34,589 nt of DNA from an uncultured Bacteroidales bacterium (GTDB lineage Bacteria; Bacteroidota; Bacteroidia; Bacteroidales; Marinilabiliaceae), in NCBI GenBank assembly GCA_937892095.1, contig CALAVC010000017.1, positions 1 through 34,589 of the forward strand, written 5' to 3'. Every line of letters begins with the position of its first letter. Position 1 is the first letter of the stretch. Under the pieces are notes generated by a model. That model worked only from the letters and a program-made list of their open reading frames with translations. It had not been told where the DNA came from and made no database searches. Made by a program: the position numbers and the translations under genes. This document shows positions 8,435-16,760 of the stretch, one piece after another.

Positions 8435-9001
8435 TTATATTTCTATGTTGTTGAGATATTCTACTATTTGCTGCGGACTATACACATAGTCGGGCTTCAT
8501 AAGACGCAGTGCGGCACGTGGCATGGTGGCCATTTCGGCACTTTCGGGGTCTTGCACAATTGTAGTCGCTCCTCTGTCAGACATGTCGCGCAGGCCCTCT
8601 GCCCCGTCTTTGTTTGCACCTGTAAGCAATATGCCGACTGCCGATGAGCCATACACTTCTGCAACCGACGAAAAAGTCCGGTCGAGAGCTGGGCGGCAAA
8701 AGTTGCTTGCCTCTTCGATAGAGAGCGAGAACGTATCGTCATACTCCACAAGCAAGTGGTAGTTGGCTGGTGCCAAATATACCCGACCAGATTCTATGGC
8801 ATCTTTGTCGTAGGGCTCCACAACAGGTAGTGTCGACCGATCGTTAAGACTTTCCACAAAGCCAGAACGTATGTGTTTGAGCCTATGCATACAAACTACT
8901 ATAGGCAACGGAAAGTCTTGCCTTATGCCAGACAATATTCGACCGACAACAGAAAAACTGCCTGCCGAACCTCCGATAACTATTATCTTATAGTCTGCCA
9001 T
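8435..9001 (-). CDS. CheB-type methylesterase domain protein lacking a receiver
   Basis: The 188-residue protein consists only of the CheB catalytic fold. The catalytic triad is visible: S12 in IGGSAGS, H39 in VCMHR and D132 in LTGANKDGAEG, with spacing equal to that in the full CheB of this locus. CheB removes methyl groups from (and deamidates) chemoreceptors. Without an N-terminal receiver domain this protein should not be switched by CheA phosphorylation, so it may be constitutively active or controlled by its neighbours. It follows two CheR-family genes with a 12-base gap, giving a second methylation/demethylation pair separate from the canonical cheR and cheB. The receptor it acts on is not known. 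Confidence 0.85.
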   Translation of the reverse strand: MADYKIIVIGGSAGSFSVVGRILSGIRQDFPLPIVVCMHRLKHIRSGFVESLNDRSTLPVVEPYDKDAIESGRVYLAPANYHLLVEYDDTFSLSIEEASNFCRPALDRTFSSVAEVYGSSAVGILLTGANKDGAEGLRDMSDRGATTIVQDPESAEMATMPRAALRLMKPDYVYSPQQIVEYLNNIEI

Positions 9002-9013
9002 TGTGTGTGTATG

Positions 9014-9802
9014 CTATTTACGGACGTAGATGCCATCGAATGCAAGTTCGCTGTCGAACCAATCTTCGCTTGTCAAGAGGCGCTCCATGGTGCCAAGACA
9101 AAGCACCGAACCGCGTCCTCGAAGCGAAGACATTATGCGTTCTACTGCTTTTACGTGTAGTGGTCGCTTATATTCAATCAGTGTATTGCGGAAGAGGATT
9201 AGGTCATATTTTTTTTCGTCAGTGTTCATAAACCAACCGTTTGTTATGACAGCATGGTCAATGAGTCCACTACGAAGCAACGACCCGTTCTCAGACTGAC
9301 ACGCATACTCGTCAAATGAGTGCTGCGTCTGCAATCTTTCAAAATTCGACTTGTCGAGTTCAATATCGTTCTTACTCAGCGCAAGCGACCGAATGTCGGC
9401 TGCAATGTGGTCGCTCAACACGTTGACGTCGACTGCAACATCATGTTTGCCCACAATGTCGAGAACAATCATTAGGCTATATAGCTCGTGGTAGCTACTG
9501 AGCGACGGCACCCAAATATTTTTTATGTCTCGTTCCGAAAGTAGCTTTATTAGCTGTCGCCAAAAAGATGGTGCACGAAAGAGTTCTGTACTCGGCACGG
9601 TCATATAATAATTCACCTCATCGTCTTTGGGTAGCGAACCAAGTGCAGACTTCAAGTCTTGGGCGCGTCTGAGTCCCATTTTCTTGAAGACATGTTGCAA
9701 TCGGCGAGCAAAGAAAGACAAGTTGTAGCCCGTGTAGTCCACATGAAGCCTGCCCGACATTAGTGCGGCCAATTCGCGAAGTTCGTTAATACTCAAAAAC
9801 AT
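9014..9802 (-). CDS. Degenerate CheR-family protein, SAM-binding motif lost
   Basis: This 262-residue protein aligns along its length with the CheR methyltransferase upstream. It keeps a version of the N-terminal signature (VPSTELFRAPSFW at 69-81, against VNTTELFRDPAVW in its neighbour) and the C-terminal strand ILFRNTLIEY. At the SAM-binding glycine motif it reads VPSLSSYHELYS (98-109), where its neighbour has HIGCSTGLEVYS and the canonical CheR here has SAACSSGEEPYT. The glycines and acidic pair are gone, and the region up to the FRN strand is much diverged. It probably cannot bind SAM, yet the frame is intact, so it may be a scaffold or a regulator of CheR. It starts eight bases after the stop of the other CheR gene. 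Confidence 0.72.
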   Translation of the reverse strand: MFLSINELRELAALMSGRLHVDYTGYNLSFFARRLQHVFKKMGLRRAQDLKSALGSLPKDDEVNYYMTVPSTELFRAPSFWRQLIKLLSERDIKNIWVPSLSSYHELYSLMIVLDIVGKHDVAVDVNVLSDHIAADIRSLALSKNDIELDKSNFERLQTQHSFDEYACQSENGSLLRSGLIDHAVITNGWFMNTDEKKYDLILFRNTLIEYKRPLHVKAVERIMSSLRGRGSVLCLGTMERLLTSEDWFDSELAFDGIYVRK

Positions 9803-9810
9803 AGGCTAAC

Positions 9811-10620
9811 TCACGAATTTTTCTTGTAGAAGAGTCCTATCCGCTTAAACGAAATCTTCATCGCTGGCGGGACTTCTTCTTGTTTGCCCATGATTAGAAC
9901 TGCACCCGTATGCATACGTTCTTTGACGTCGGCAAGAATCTTGTTTTGCAAGCCCTCATCGAAGTATATCATGACGTTGCGAAAGAATGCCACATCGACC
10001 TTGTAGGGGAATGGAGCTCGGTCGCGCACAAGGTCTTGTGTCATAAACGATGCCTTCCCCATCAAACAATCTTTGACCTTAATAAGGTCGGCATCTTCGT
10101 CAATATCGAAATACTTGTCGAAAGTAGCACTGAAGCCACAGCCCTTCATAACCTCGTTAAAGTTGTCCACGTAGCCACGATTAAAGCTATAGACATATTG
10201 CCCACTGCGTGCCGTCTCAAGCACGCTCTCGTTGATGTCGGTGGCGTAGACACGCACCTTGTCGAGCATACCGAGTTCGGACAACATTACAAGGTCGGAA
10301 TAGACTTCGAGCCCAGTCGAACAGCCTATGTGCCAAATGGTTGCGGTTACGGCTGTCGGTATTTTCGGATACATATATTGGCGAAGGTCTATCCATACTG
10401 CTGGGTCGCGAAAAAGTTCTGTGGTATTGACTGTTATGTCTTCGACAATCTGACGGACATACTTACGATCGGCAACAATTTTGTCAAGAATCTGTTCGAA
10501 GCTAAGCCCAGTCTCGTCGCAAAGTTTTTGCAGACGACGCGATATGGAGTTGCTCGAATAGTTGCTAAAGTCGTAGCCACTATGCGAACCAAATTCTTTT
10601 AGGAATGTCTTGTTATCCAT
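9811..10620 (-). CDS. Second CheR-type methyltransferase (divergent SAM motif)
   Basis: CheR enzymes transfer methyl groups from SAM to glutamates of chemoreceptors. This 269-residue copy has the N-terminal helical domain, VNTTELFRDP (64-73), the SAM-binding HIGCSTGLEVYS (97-108), ATDIN with D128, and FFRNVMIYFD (212-221). The usual GEEPY after the glycine loop is changed to GLEVY, so activity is likely but less certain than for the copy at 15271-16152. It lies between the GAF-PAS-PAS sensor and a degenerate relative, and has probably duplicated to give that relative. It may serve a dedicated subset of receptors or one of the membrane sensors beside it. Confidence 0.85.
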   Translation of the reverse strand: MDNKTFLKEFGSHSGYDFSNYSSNSISRRLQKLCDETGLSFEQILDKIVADRKYVRQIVEDITVNTTELFRDPAVWIDLRQYMYPKIPTAVTATIWHIGCSTGLEVYSDLVMLSELGMLDKVRVYATDINESVLETARSGQYVYSFNRGYVDNFNEVMKGCGFSATFDKYFDIDEDADLIKVKDCLMGKASFMTQDLVRDRAPFPYKVDVAFFRNVMIYFDEGLQNKILADVKERMHTGAVLIMGKQEEVPPAMKISFKRIGLFYKKNS

Positions 10621-10682
10621 ATCGTCATGAGTGTTTTTGTAGTTTTCTTTTTCGTAGCGGTTGAGTAGATTATCTTCTTTTT

Positions 10683-12572
10683 TTAGAAGAGCTCTACCTC
10701 AACATTTTGTATGAAGGCCGTAAAGGAGTGTTCTCCATTTACCTCGGCTTCGCTCAGTAGGAAGAGGACTGCCTTTTCCTCGCCAAACTTATCTTTGATC
10801 GGTATTTCCTTGCGTTCTCCGACAACCTTAGGCATATCGGGCGTTACGAAGGCCTTCACAAAGTCGTTGGTCTGTATGTCTTTGACATCGAAGAGCATGC
10901 TGACATCTTGTCCGAGAACCTCGCTACGGTCATATCCCCAAAGACTTTCAGCAGCAACGTTGAAGAACTCAAGTTTGCCATCGTTGCTGGTGGTGATAAT
11001 AGCATCGAGCATACCATCGAGTGTCTTTTCGTTGCGTATTTTGACGGCTTCTATTTCTTTGAATTGTGCTTCTATTTCTTTGCGAGTTTCTTTGAGTTTA
11101 TAGTCGAGTTCTTTCTGGCTATCTTGCATTTCGCGTTCAAGCTTGACTTGGTCGGCTATATTAGTCTCAAGACTTATGACTTTTATGACCTCACCGTGTA
11201 TGTCTTTGACAGGTGTGTAGGTCGAGAGTAGCCAAATTTCTTCGCCTTTCTTTGAGCGACGACGTACACGCCCACTATATGTTTTGCCTTCGGAGAGAAT
11301 GCTAAGCAGTTCATCGAGTTTACCAGCATCGTCTTTGTGGAAGAAGATGCTCATGTTCTGATTGGCAATTTCCTCTTCCTTATAACCGAAAGTACGGAGG
11401 AAGTTTTCGTTAACGGTTCGAATGGTGCCATCGACATCAAATTGGCAACTTATTGAGGCTTCGTTGATGGCATCTATAAAGCCTTGCATCTCCAGAGCGT
11501 TGCGCTTGTTTTCCTCTTCGGTGGCGCGCATCTCTTCGATGTTCTGCATAAGTCGCTCTTCTTGCTCGCGGTTTTTCTTGGCTTGCTTTTGAGTTTCTTG
11601 TAGCAGTTCTTGTGTCTGCATGTTGCTCTTGACGGTCGAAATGGTTTGTGCAATACTTTCGGCTGTCTTCTCTACAAACGAAATTTCGTAGTCGAGCAAG
11701 GGCAACAACGATGCCATCTCTATGACACCATAAATCTCATCGTTTACTTTGAGGGGTACGAGTAGCAAAGCTCCCGGGTTGGCATCTCCCAATCCAGAAG
11801 TTACTGTTATATAATCCTTAGGCAGGTCGGTCATGTAGATGGTCTGTTGCTCTTGTCCACAACGACCGACAAGACCTTCGCCCCACTCTATCCGCTTGTT
11901 TGCATATTTCTTGCGGTCGTAGGCCACAAAAGCTGTCAGTTCAAAGAAACGCTGACCGGCATCGCCCTTGTCGTTGCCGGTGTGAAGAAGGAAAAATCCT
12001 GCTTGGTTGATTTTCATATAATCGACCAAATAGCGTATGATGTTATAAGAGAGTTCTTGCAGATTGTCGTTGTTACGACGAAGAATTTCGCCAAACTGCG
12101 CCACACCATTGGTTACCCACGTACGTTGCTTTTCTTCTTCGCGACGATTGTTGGCATTCTTTTCGTTGTCTTTAAGACTTTTCTGTAGTTTAAGCAGCGA
12201 TGTTGCAAGGTCATCGTCTTTGTCGTCTATATTGAGCGTGGCATTGGTGCTCCCTGCACTAAGGTTTTCAACAAATTGCAAGATTGCATCGGAGCGAGTG
12301 GCTTCCGACTTGAGCATTTTCTTCAGTTGGCGAATGATAGTAACGAGTTGGCGTGCAAGCAAGAATCCCATCAGCCCACATAGCAAAGGCAAGGCGAGTA
12401 CTACCCAAAACGCCGGAAAAGAGTGTATGAAATCCGACAGGGTTCGGTCGCTCTGGTGGAAAGCATCGGAGTTGGCGGCCAGTAAGAAAACGATAAGCGC
12501 AAAGATGAGTCCGAAGAGCAGACCTCGGAGTGCGTAGATGTACGCCAATCGTTTTATTTTCTTATTTTTCAT
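10683..12572 (-). CDS. Membrane HAMP-like/GAF/PAS/PAS sensor without effector domain
   Basis: A 629-residue protein with two membrane helices (about 14-34 and 54-76), a HAMP-like linker (76-135) and a GAF domain (about 165-315). A coiled coil rich in E/K/Q (315-362), PAS (about 363-480), a second coiled coil (480-525) and a final PAS (about 525-625) follow. The protein ends there: no kinase, phosphatase, cyclase or MCP domain is present. Its membrane-GAF-coiled coil-PAS-PAS layout is nearly that of the SpoIIE phosphatase further down the operon minus the phosphatase, so the two look like paralogues. It could form mixed oligomers with that protein or pass its signal through the adjacent CheR proteins. 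It follows cheB by 10 bases. Confidence 0.82.
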   Translation of the reverse strand: MKNKKIKRLAYIYALRGLLFGLIFALIVFLLAANSDAFHQSDRTLSDFIHSFPAFWVVLALPLLCGLMGFLLARQLVTIIRQLKKMLKSEATRSDAILQFVENLSAGSTNATLNIDDKDDDLATSLLKLQKSLKDNEKNANNRREEEKQRTWVTNGVAQFGEILRRNNDNLQELSYNIIRYLVDYMKINQAGFFLLHTGNDKGDAGQRFFELTAFVAYDRKKYANKRIEWGEGLVGRCGQEQQTIYMTDLPKDYITVTSGLGDANPGALLLVPLKVNDEIYGVIEMASLLPLLDYEISFVEKTAESIAQTISTVKSNMQTQELLQETQKQAKKNREQEERLMQNIEEMRATEEENKRNALEMQGFIDAINEASISCQFDVDGTIRTVNENFLRTFGYKEEEIANQNMSIFFHKDDAGKLDELLSILSEGKTYSGRVRRRSKKGEEIWLLSTYTPVKDIHGEVIKVISLETNIADQVKLEREMQDSQKELDYKLKETRKEIEAQFKEIEAVKIRNEKTLDGMLDAIITTSNDGKLEFFNVAAESLWGYDRSEVLGQDVSMLFDVKDIQTNDFVKAFVTPDMPKVVGERKEIPIKDKFGEEKAVLFLLSEAEVNGEHSFTAFIQNVEVELF

Positions 12573-12582
12573 CTTGCTTTGT

Positions 12583-13764
12583 TTAGAACTTGTTCTTAGT
12601 TAGTAGTTCAACTAAGCGGTTGTTTATTTTGTCCAGTGCTACTACGTCGTCGACACCACCTGCCTTGACGGCTTCTTTTGGCATGCCATAGACAACACAA
12701 GACTGCTCGTCTTGAGCAATGGTGTGTGCACCAGCATCGTGCATTTCTTTCATTCCTCGCGCACCATCGTTGCCCATGCCCGTCAAGATAACGCCAATGG
12801 CATTATTGCCAGCATAGCGAGCTGCCGAACGGAATAGGACATCGACAGAAGGACGATGTCGATTGACAAGTGGACCTTCTTTTATCTCTACGAAATATTC
12901 TTTCCCGACTCGTTTGAGGAGCATGTGCTTGTTGCCCGGAGCTATCAAGACACGTCCACGATACAGCTTGTCGCCATTCTCGGCCTCCTTCACTTCGAGA
13001 CGCGAGATTTGGTTAAGACCATTAGAGAAAGAGCGCGTGAAGCCTTCGGGCATATGTTGCACAATGGCAATGCCGGGCATGTCTTCGGACATGGTGCGCA
13101 AGAGCACGCGAATGGCCTCTGTTCCGCCAGTAGATGAGCCAAGAACTATTATTTTTTCGGTAGCCACAATAACATCCGAAGCCGACGACTTTTCGAGGAT
13201 GGCGTCGGCAGTGTACTTGGGTTGTACATTGGCTATTTGGGCTGTCGGGATTGTGGTTGTGCGAGTGGTCGGCTTGACGGATACCGTTGGCGCTGGTGGA
13301 GCAACAGGCTTTGTCGGGTTGAGACGTTCTTGAATTACGTCGGCTTGTATGCGACGGAGTTTACTTTGCGCTGCAGCTTTTACGGCATCGCAGAGCATAA
13401 TGTGGCTCTCCTGAAAGAATACATCAGGATTCATCGATGGCTTGCCAATGACTTCACTTGCTCCATACTCAAGAGCTTTCATGGCAGCATCCGTGCCTTT
13501 GGTTGTAAGCGACGAAATGACTACAACTGGTATGGGTCGTTGTGCCATTATCTTGCGAAGGAACGTGAGTCCATCCATACGAGGCATTTCGATGTCGAGA
13601 GTGATGACATCGGGCACCTCACGTTGTATTTTTTTGACGGCAATGATAGGGTCGGCGGCAGTCCCCATTACCTCAATTTCAGGGTCAGCCTCGAGTATTG
13701 CGGTAAGAGATTGTCGGACTACTGCTGAGTCGTCTACTATGAGCACTCTGTATTTGTTTGCCAT
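12583..13764 (-). CDS. cheB: Chemotaxis response regulator protein-glutamate methylesterase CheB
   Basis: Complete CheB of 393 residues. The receiver domain has the acidic pocket D11/D12, phosphoacceptor D57 (ITLDIEMPRMDG), SS at 84-85 and K108. A low-complexity Pro/Thr/Val linker runs about 148-185. The methylesterase domain has the triad S211 (LGSSTGGTEA), H237 (QHMPEGF) and D333 (TGMGNDGARG). Phosphorylation by CheA is expected to activate demethylation of the receptor, giving adaptation. It lies 81 bases after cheD, and its relation to CheR and CheD is typical. All catalytic residues are intact. Confidence 0.97.
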   Translation of the reverse strand: MANKYRVLIVDDSAVVRQSLTAILEADPEIEVMGTAADPIIAVKKIQREVPDVITLDIEMPRMDGLTFLRKIMAQRPIPVVVISSLTTKGTDAAMKALEYGASEVIGKPSMNPDVFFQESHIMLCDAVKAAAQSKLRRIQADVIQERLNPTKPVAPPAPTVSVKPTTRTTTIPTAQIANVQPKYTADAILEKSSASDVIVATEKIIVLGSSTGGTEAIRVLLRTMSEDMPGIAIVQHMPEGFTRSFSNGLNQISRLEVKEAENGDKLYRGRVLIAPGNKHMLLKRVGKEYFVEIKEGPLVNRHRPSVDVLFRSAARYAGNNAIGVILTGMGNDGARGMKEMHDAGAHTIAQDEQSCVVYGMPKEAVKAGGVDDVVALDKINNRLVELLTKNKF

Positions 13765-13845
13765 GTCGCTTACAAGTTTTGTGTGTTGTTTGCTGCCGTC
13801 TTAGTTCTTAGCACATTGCCATGCGCCACGAAGACAGTGTGTTTG

Positions 13846-14322
13846 TCAGAGTTGTCGTTTATCCAAGTATTTGTGTCGGACCTCACCTGTGTCGGTAAAG
13901 AAGAGTATCTTACGACCTTTTTTCCCGCCAACGCATGAACTCACAATCGGGATATTGTATTCTTGAAGCATGCTTTTGGCTACTTGGATGTTGCGTTCGC
14001 CAATCTGGGTGGCCGAGGGTCCACCATCAATGGCTTGCAGAAGTTCGCCGCCTCCGAAGACCTTGGCTATGAGGTCTTCTTTGCGACTTCCCATGAAGAG
14101 CATCTTCTCTATCAGTTTTTCTATGGCAATGTTGCCATACTTAGGCGAAGCGAGGTCGTTGCCAGTCCATGTGGGGAGCATATAGTGATTGATGCCACCA
14201 AAATGCAAGACCTTATCCCAAAGGCATACAGCAACGCACGAACCAAGAACTGTCTTGACTACGTATGGTTCCTTGCTCGCAAAGAAAGACGACGGATATA
14301 AGAAGTGCTGAGAATATTCCAT
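13846..14322 (-). CDS. cheD: Chemoreceptor glutamine deamidase CheD
   Basis: CheD deamidates receptor glutamines to glutamates and, in bacteria that have it, takes part in adaptation. The 158-residue protein carries the catalytic residues T24, C29 (VLGSCVAVCLWD) and H46 (GGINHYMLP), plus the later VFGGG and 'IGERNI' motifs of the family. It is placed between a histidine-kinase-like gene (12 bases upstream) and cheB. Its presence suggests that the receptor methylation sites are made as glutamines. No CheC phosphatase is in the window, so CheD's usual partner is missing here. Confidence 0.95.
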   Translation of the reverse strand: MEYSQHFLYPSSFFASKEPYVVKTVLGSCVAVCLWDKVLHFGGINHYMLPTWTGNDLASPKYGNIAIEKLIEKMLFMGSRKEDLIAKVFGGGELLQAIDGGPSATQIGERNIQVAKSMLQEYNIPIVSSCVGGKKGRKILFFTDTGEVRHKYLDKRQL

Positions 14323-14334
14323 TCGTGCGCTTCG

Positions 14335-15252
14335 CTAAAATAAGTCTACGTCGTCGTCAGTATCGGTAAAGAACATGTCAGCATCATCGCCTCCGAAGGG
14401 GTCTGTATTGACAACCTTGAGCCTTGGTATGGATATGGTGAATGTAGAGCCTTCGCCCTTGACACTCTTAATGTCTATTGTGCCTTCGATGACATCGAGA
14501 AGGGCTTTGGCGATTGCAAGACCCAAGCCATGACCTTGGTTGATGGAGTTGATGCCTGTATCGAGACGTTTGAAACGTTCGAAAATTACATTTTGATTCT
14601 TTTCGGATATGCCTGTGCCAAAGTCTTGTATGGATATGAAGAGCAGGTCGTCGTCAATCCAAGTTTTGACAAGCACGTGGCTATCCTTGTAACTATACTT
14701 GACAGCGTTGTTAAGAATATTGCTGATTATCTGCTTGAGCTTTTCGGCGTCGGTGTTGAAATAGTAATCTTTTTCGCCAAAACCAAGTTGTATTTGGTAG
14801 TCGAAATCGATTTCGATGCCCATTTTGCGCGTTACGACATTGAAAGAGTCGATGACAGACTGTATGAGCTGTCGGATGTGCACCTTTTGTACGTTGGGCA
14901 ATATCTCACCTGCCTCAATTTTGGCAGCAGTAAAGATGTTCTTGAGCTGAAAGTCGAGGTTAAAAGCTTCGTTGTGGATGAGGGCAACCATCGAGACTAT
15001 TTTCTTCCACTCCTGCTTATCAACGGTGAGTATAGCCTTGCTCAGACCGATGATAGAGGTAAACGGATTGACAATCTCGTTGGTAACGTTGGAGATAAAG
15101 TGGCTTTTGAGAGCTTCAGATTCTTTGAGACGCTTGCTCATAGTCTGATACTCGACTTGTAGAGCCGCATATTTTTTCTCCACTTCGGAGCGCTCATCGA
15201 GTCTTGTCTTCAGCTCTTTGAGAAGTTGCTTGTCAGTAAGATTACTATTCAT
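14335..15252 (-). CDS. Histidine-kinase-like protein with Asn in place of the phosphoacceptor His
   Basis: A soluble 305-residue protein: coiled coil (about 15-50), a HisKA-like dimerisation domain (about 45-115) and a HATPase_c domain (about 160-275). The ATP-binding boxes look intact: N box with N178 and N182 (ISNILNNAVKYS), G1 DFGTG (210-214), F box FERFKRL (224-230) and G2 GHGLGLAIAK (240-249). In the H box, where kinases have S-H-E, this protein has T57-N58-E59 (codon AAC at 15081-15079), so the normal phosphorylated histidine is absent. The tail is very acidic and contains DD and TD repeats. It may be an ATP-binding regulator, may phosphorylate another protein, or may use a different residue; H51 lies seven positions upstream. 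It sits inside the che gene run between cheR and cheD. Confidence 0.85.
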   Translation of the reverse strand: MNSNLTDKQLLKELKTRLDERSEVEKKYAALQVEYQTMSKRLKESEALKSHFISNVTNEIVNPFTSIIGLSKAILTVDKQEWKKIVSMVALIHNEAFNLDFQLKNIFTAAKIEAGEILPNVQKVHIRQLIQSVIDSFNVVTRKMGIEIDFDYQIQLGFGEKDYYFNTDAEKLKQIISNILNNAVKYSYKDSHVLVKTWIDDDLLFISIQDFGTGISEKNQNVIFERFKRLDTGINSINQGHGLGLAIAKALLDVIEGTIDIKSVKGEGSTFTISIPRLKVVNTDPFGGDDADMFFTDTDDDVDLF

Positions 15253-15270
15253 ATCCCGATGGTGTCTATA

Positions 15271-16152
15271 TTATATCTTCTTGAATATTGTTGGTTTAAT
15301 GTTGCTGAGCGGGACTTCCATATTGGCCATAGACTCTGAGTGGCCTATGAACAAGTACCCGCCTATGCGAAGTTTGCTACATAGTTTGTTGATGACTTTT
15401 TCTTGTGTTTCGCGGTCGAAATATATCAAGACGTTGCGACAGAAGATGACGTCGAACTCTTCGTTGATATTATAAGAAGCGTCCATAAGGTTGAGATACC
15501 TTAGCTGAAAGTGCTTTTGTAGCTCTGGGCTTATGCGCACCGTTGGGTTCTCACGATCTTTACTCCGCAAGAAATATTTCTTTTTGAGGCTGAGGGGGAT
15601 CATCTCGATTGACTTTTCGGGGTAGACGCCATGCGAAGCTTTTTCGAGGACGTTGGCCGAGATGTCTGTGCCGAGGATGGAGAACGTCAGTTGTGGATGA
15701 CGCTCGATATATTCGCTCATAACGATGGCAATGGTGTAGGGCTCTTCGCCACTTGAGCAAGCCGCACTCCATATTTTTATGTTATGTCGCCCTTGCGCTT
15801 CGAAGTCGGGCAGTGCTGTGGCACTGAGGAAATCGAAGTGTACCGACTCGCGAAAGAAATCGGTTTTATTGGTGGTCACAACGCTAAGGAAGTTGTACAA
15901 CTCGTTTTTCTGTCCTTCGGGCGAGAAAAAGTAGTTCTTATACTCGGTATAGGACTTCATTTTGAGTTGTCGAATGCGTTTGAGGAGTCTTCCTTGCAGC
16001 ATAACTCGCTTTATTTCGGGCATCTTGATGCCGAATTGCTCGTAGATATAGTCGCTAAACTGACGAAAATCGGCTTGCGACAACTCGGCACGGAAGCAGT
16101 CGTAGTCGCTATCCGCCGTGCTTAGTCTGTTATTTTCCACGATGTTTGGCAT
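15271..16152 (-). CDS. cheR: Chemoreceptor glutamate methyltransferase CheR (canonical copy)
   Basis: A complete CheR of 293 residues that methylates receptor glutamates with SAM. The N-terminal helical domain is followed by VVTTNKTDFFRE (91-102), the SAM-binding SAACSSGEEPYT (129-140), GTDIS and FCRNVLIYFDRET, all as in active enzymes. ATG at 16152 is chosen; a GTG codon directly precedes it and is the only alternative. It is the best preserved of three CheR-family proteins in the locus and is placed between cheW and the histidine-kinase-like gene. The chemoreceptor of this operon ends in a pentapeptide of the kind that tethers CheR. Confidence 0.96.
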   Translation of the reverse strand: MPNIVENNRLSTADSDYDCFRAELSQADFRQFSDYIYEQFGIKMPEIKRVMLQGRLLKRIRQLKMKSYTEYKNYFFSPEGQKNELYNFLSVVTTNKTDFFRESVHFDFLSATALPDFEAQGRHNIKIWSAACSSGEEPYTIAIVMSEYIERHPQLTFSILGTDISANVLEKASHGVYPEKSIEMIPLSLKKKYFLRSKDRENPTVRISPELQKHFQLRYLNLMDASYNINEEFDVIFCRNVLIYFDRETQEKVINKLCSKLRIGGYLFIGHSESMANMEVPLSNIKPTIFKKI

Positions 16153-16213
16153 CACAGGTTTCTACGTTCTTTTTTTATTAATGTTTAACGTTTTTGCAAA
16201 TGGGGTGTTGGCA

Positions 16214-16690
16214 TTACTTGTTTTTGCCAACAAACTCCGACATCTTTATTATGTCGTTGTCGGTAAATATCTTGTCGGGGTTGATGATGAGAGCGAGACC
16301 ACCTTCGATGGGTGCTGCGAAATGAACGTAGCCTGGCTTATAGGTGTTTTCTATGCTCCGACGGCCTTCTTCGGGTATTTCGAGCACTTCTCGAACTTCG
16401 TCGACGGCGAGAGCCACATTAAATTCTTCACCCTTCGCATTGTGTACGTTAATTACGATGACGTATGTTTGTTCGGTAAGGTTAATGGCACCAGCATCGA
16501 ACTTCGTTCCGCTGTCGATAAGAGGAACTACCGAGCCACGGTGTTCGACCAAACCGAGCAGGTAGGGCACATCGCCTGCTTTGGCTTTGGGGCTGTCGTA
16601 GGCGAGTATTTCAACTACGCGCGATACGTGTAGACCGTATATGCCATTGTTGACTTTAAAGGTCAGGTATGAGTTAATTTCCTCTTCCAT
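16214..16690 (-). CDS. cheW: CheW adaptor protein (first copy)
   Basis: CheW couples chemoreceptors to the kinase CheA. This 158-residue single-domain protein has the expected beta-barrel pattern: YLTFKVNNGIYGLHVSRVVEI at its N-terminus, then PYLLGLVEHRGSVVPLIDSGTKF, the most conserved stretch (a variant of the usual I-N-L-R-G), and VDEVREVL. It shares only limited similarity with the second CheW next door, so the two are old paralogues rather than a recent copy. It lies between the second cheW and cheR with gaps of 70 and 61 bases. Confidence 0.92.
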   Translation of the reverse strand: MEEEINSYLTFKVNNGIYGLHVSRVVEILAYDSPKAKAGDVPYLLGLVEHRGSVVPLIDSGTKFDAGAINLTEQTYVIVINVHNAKGEEFNVALAVDEVREVLEIPEEGRRSIENTYKPGYVHFAAPIEGGLALIINPDKIFTDNDIIKMSEFVGKNK

Positions 16691-16760
16691 GCTTATGTGA
16701 TGTGGTCGGTTTTTCTTTTATGTGTTAGCGGTAGTAGGAGACAAAGTAGGGCGGCTATAT

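Noticed and set aside
9910..10602. A 230-codon plus-strand open frame opposite the second cheR gene
   Set aside because: It mirrors the CheR codons, matches no family and has no ribosome binding site or promoter. The minus-strand gene has clear motifs.
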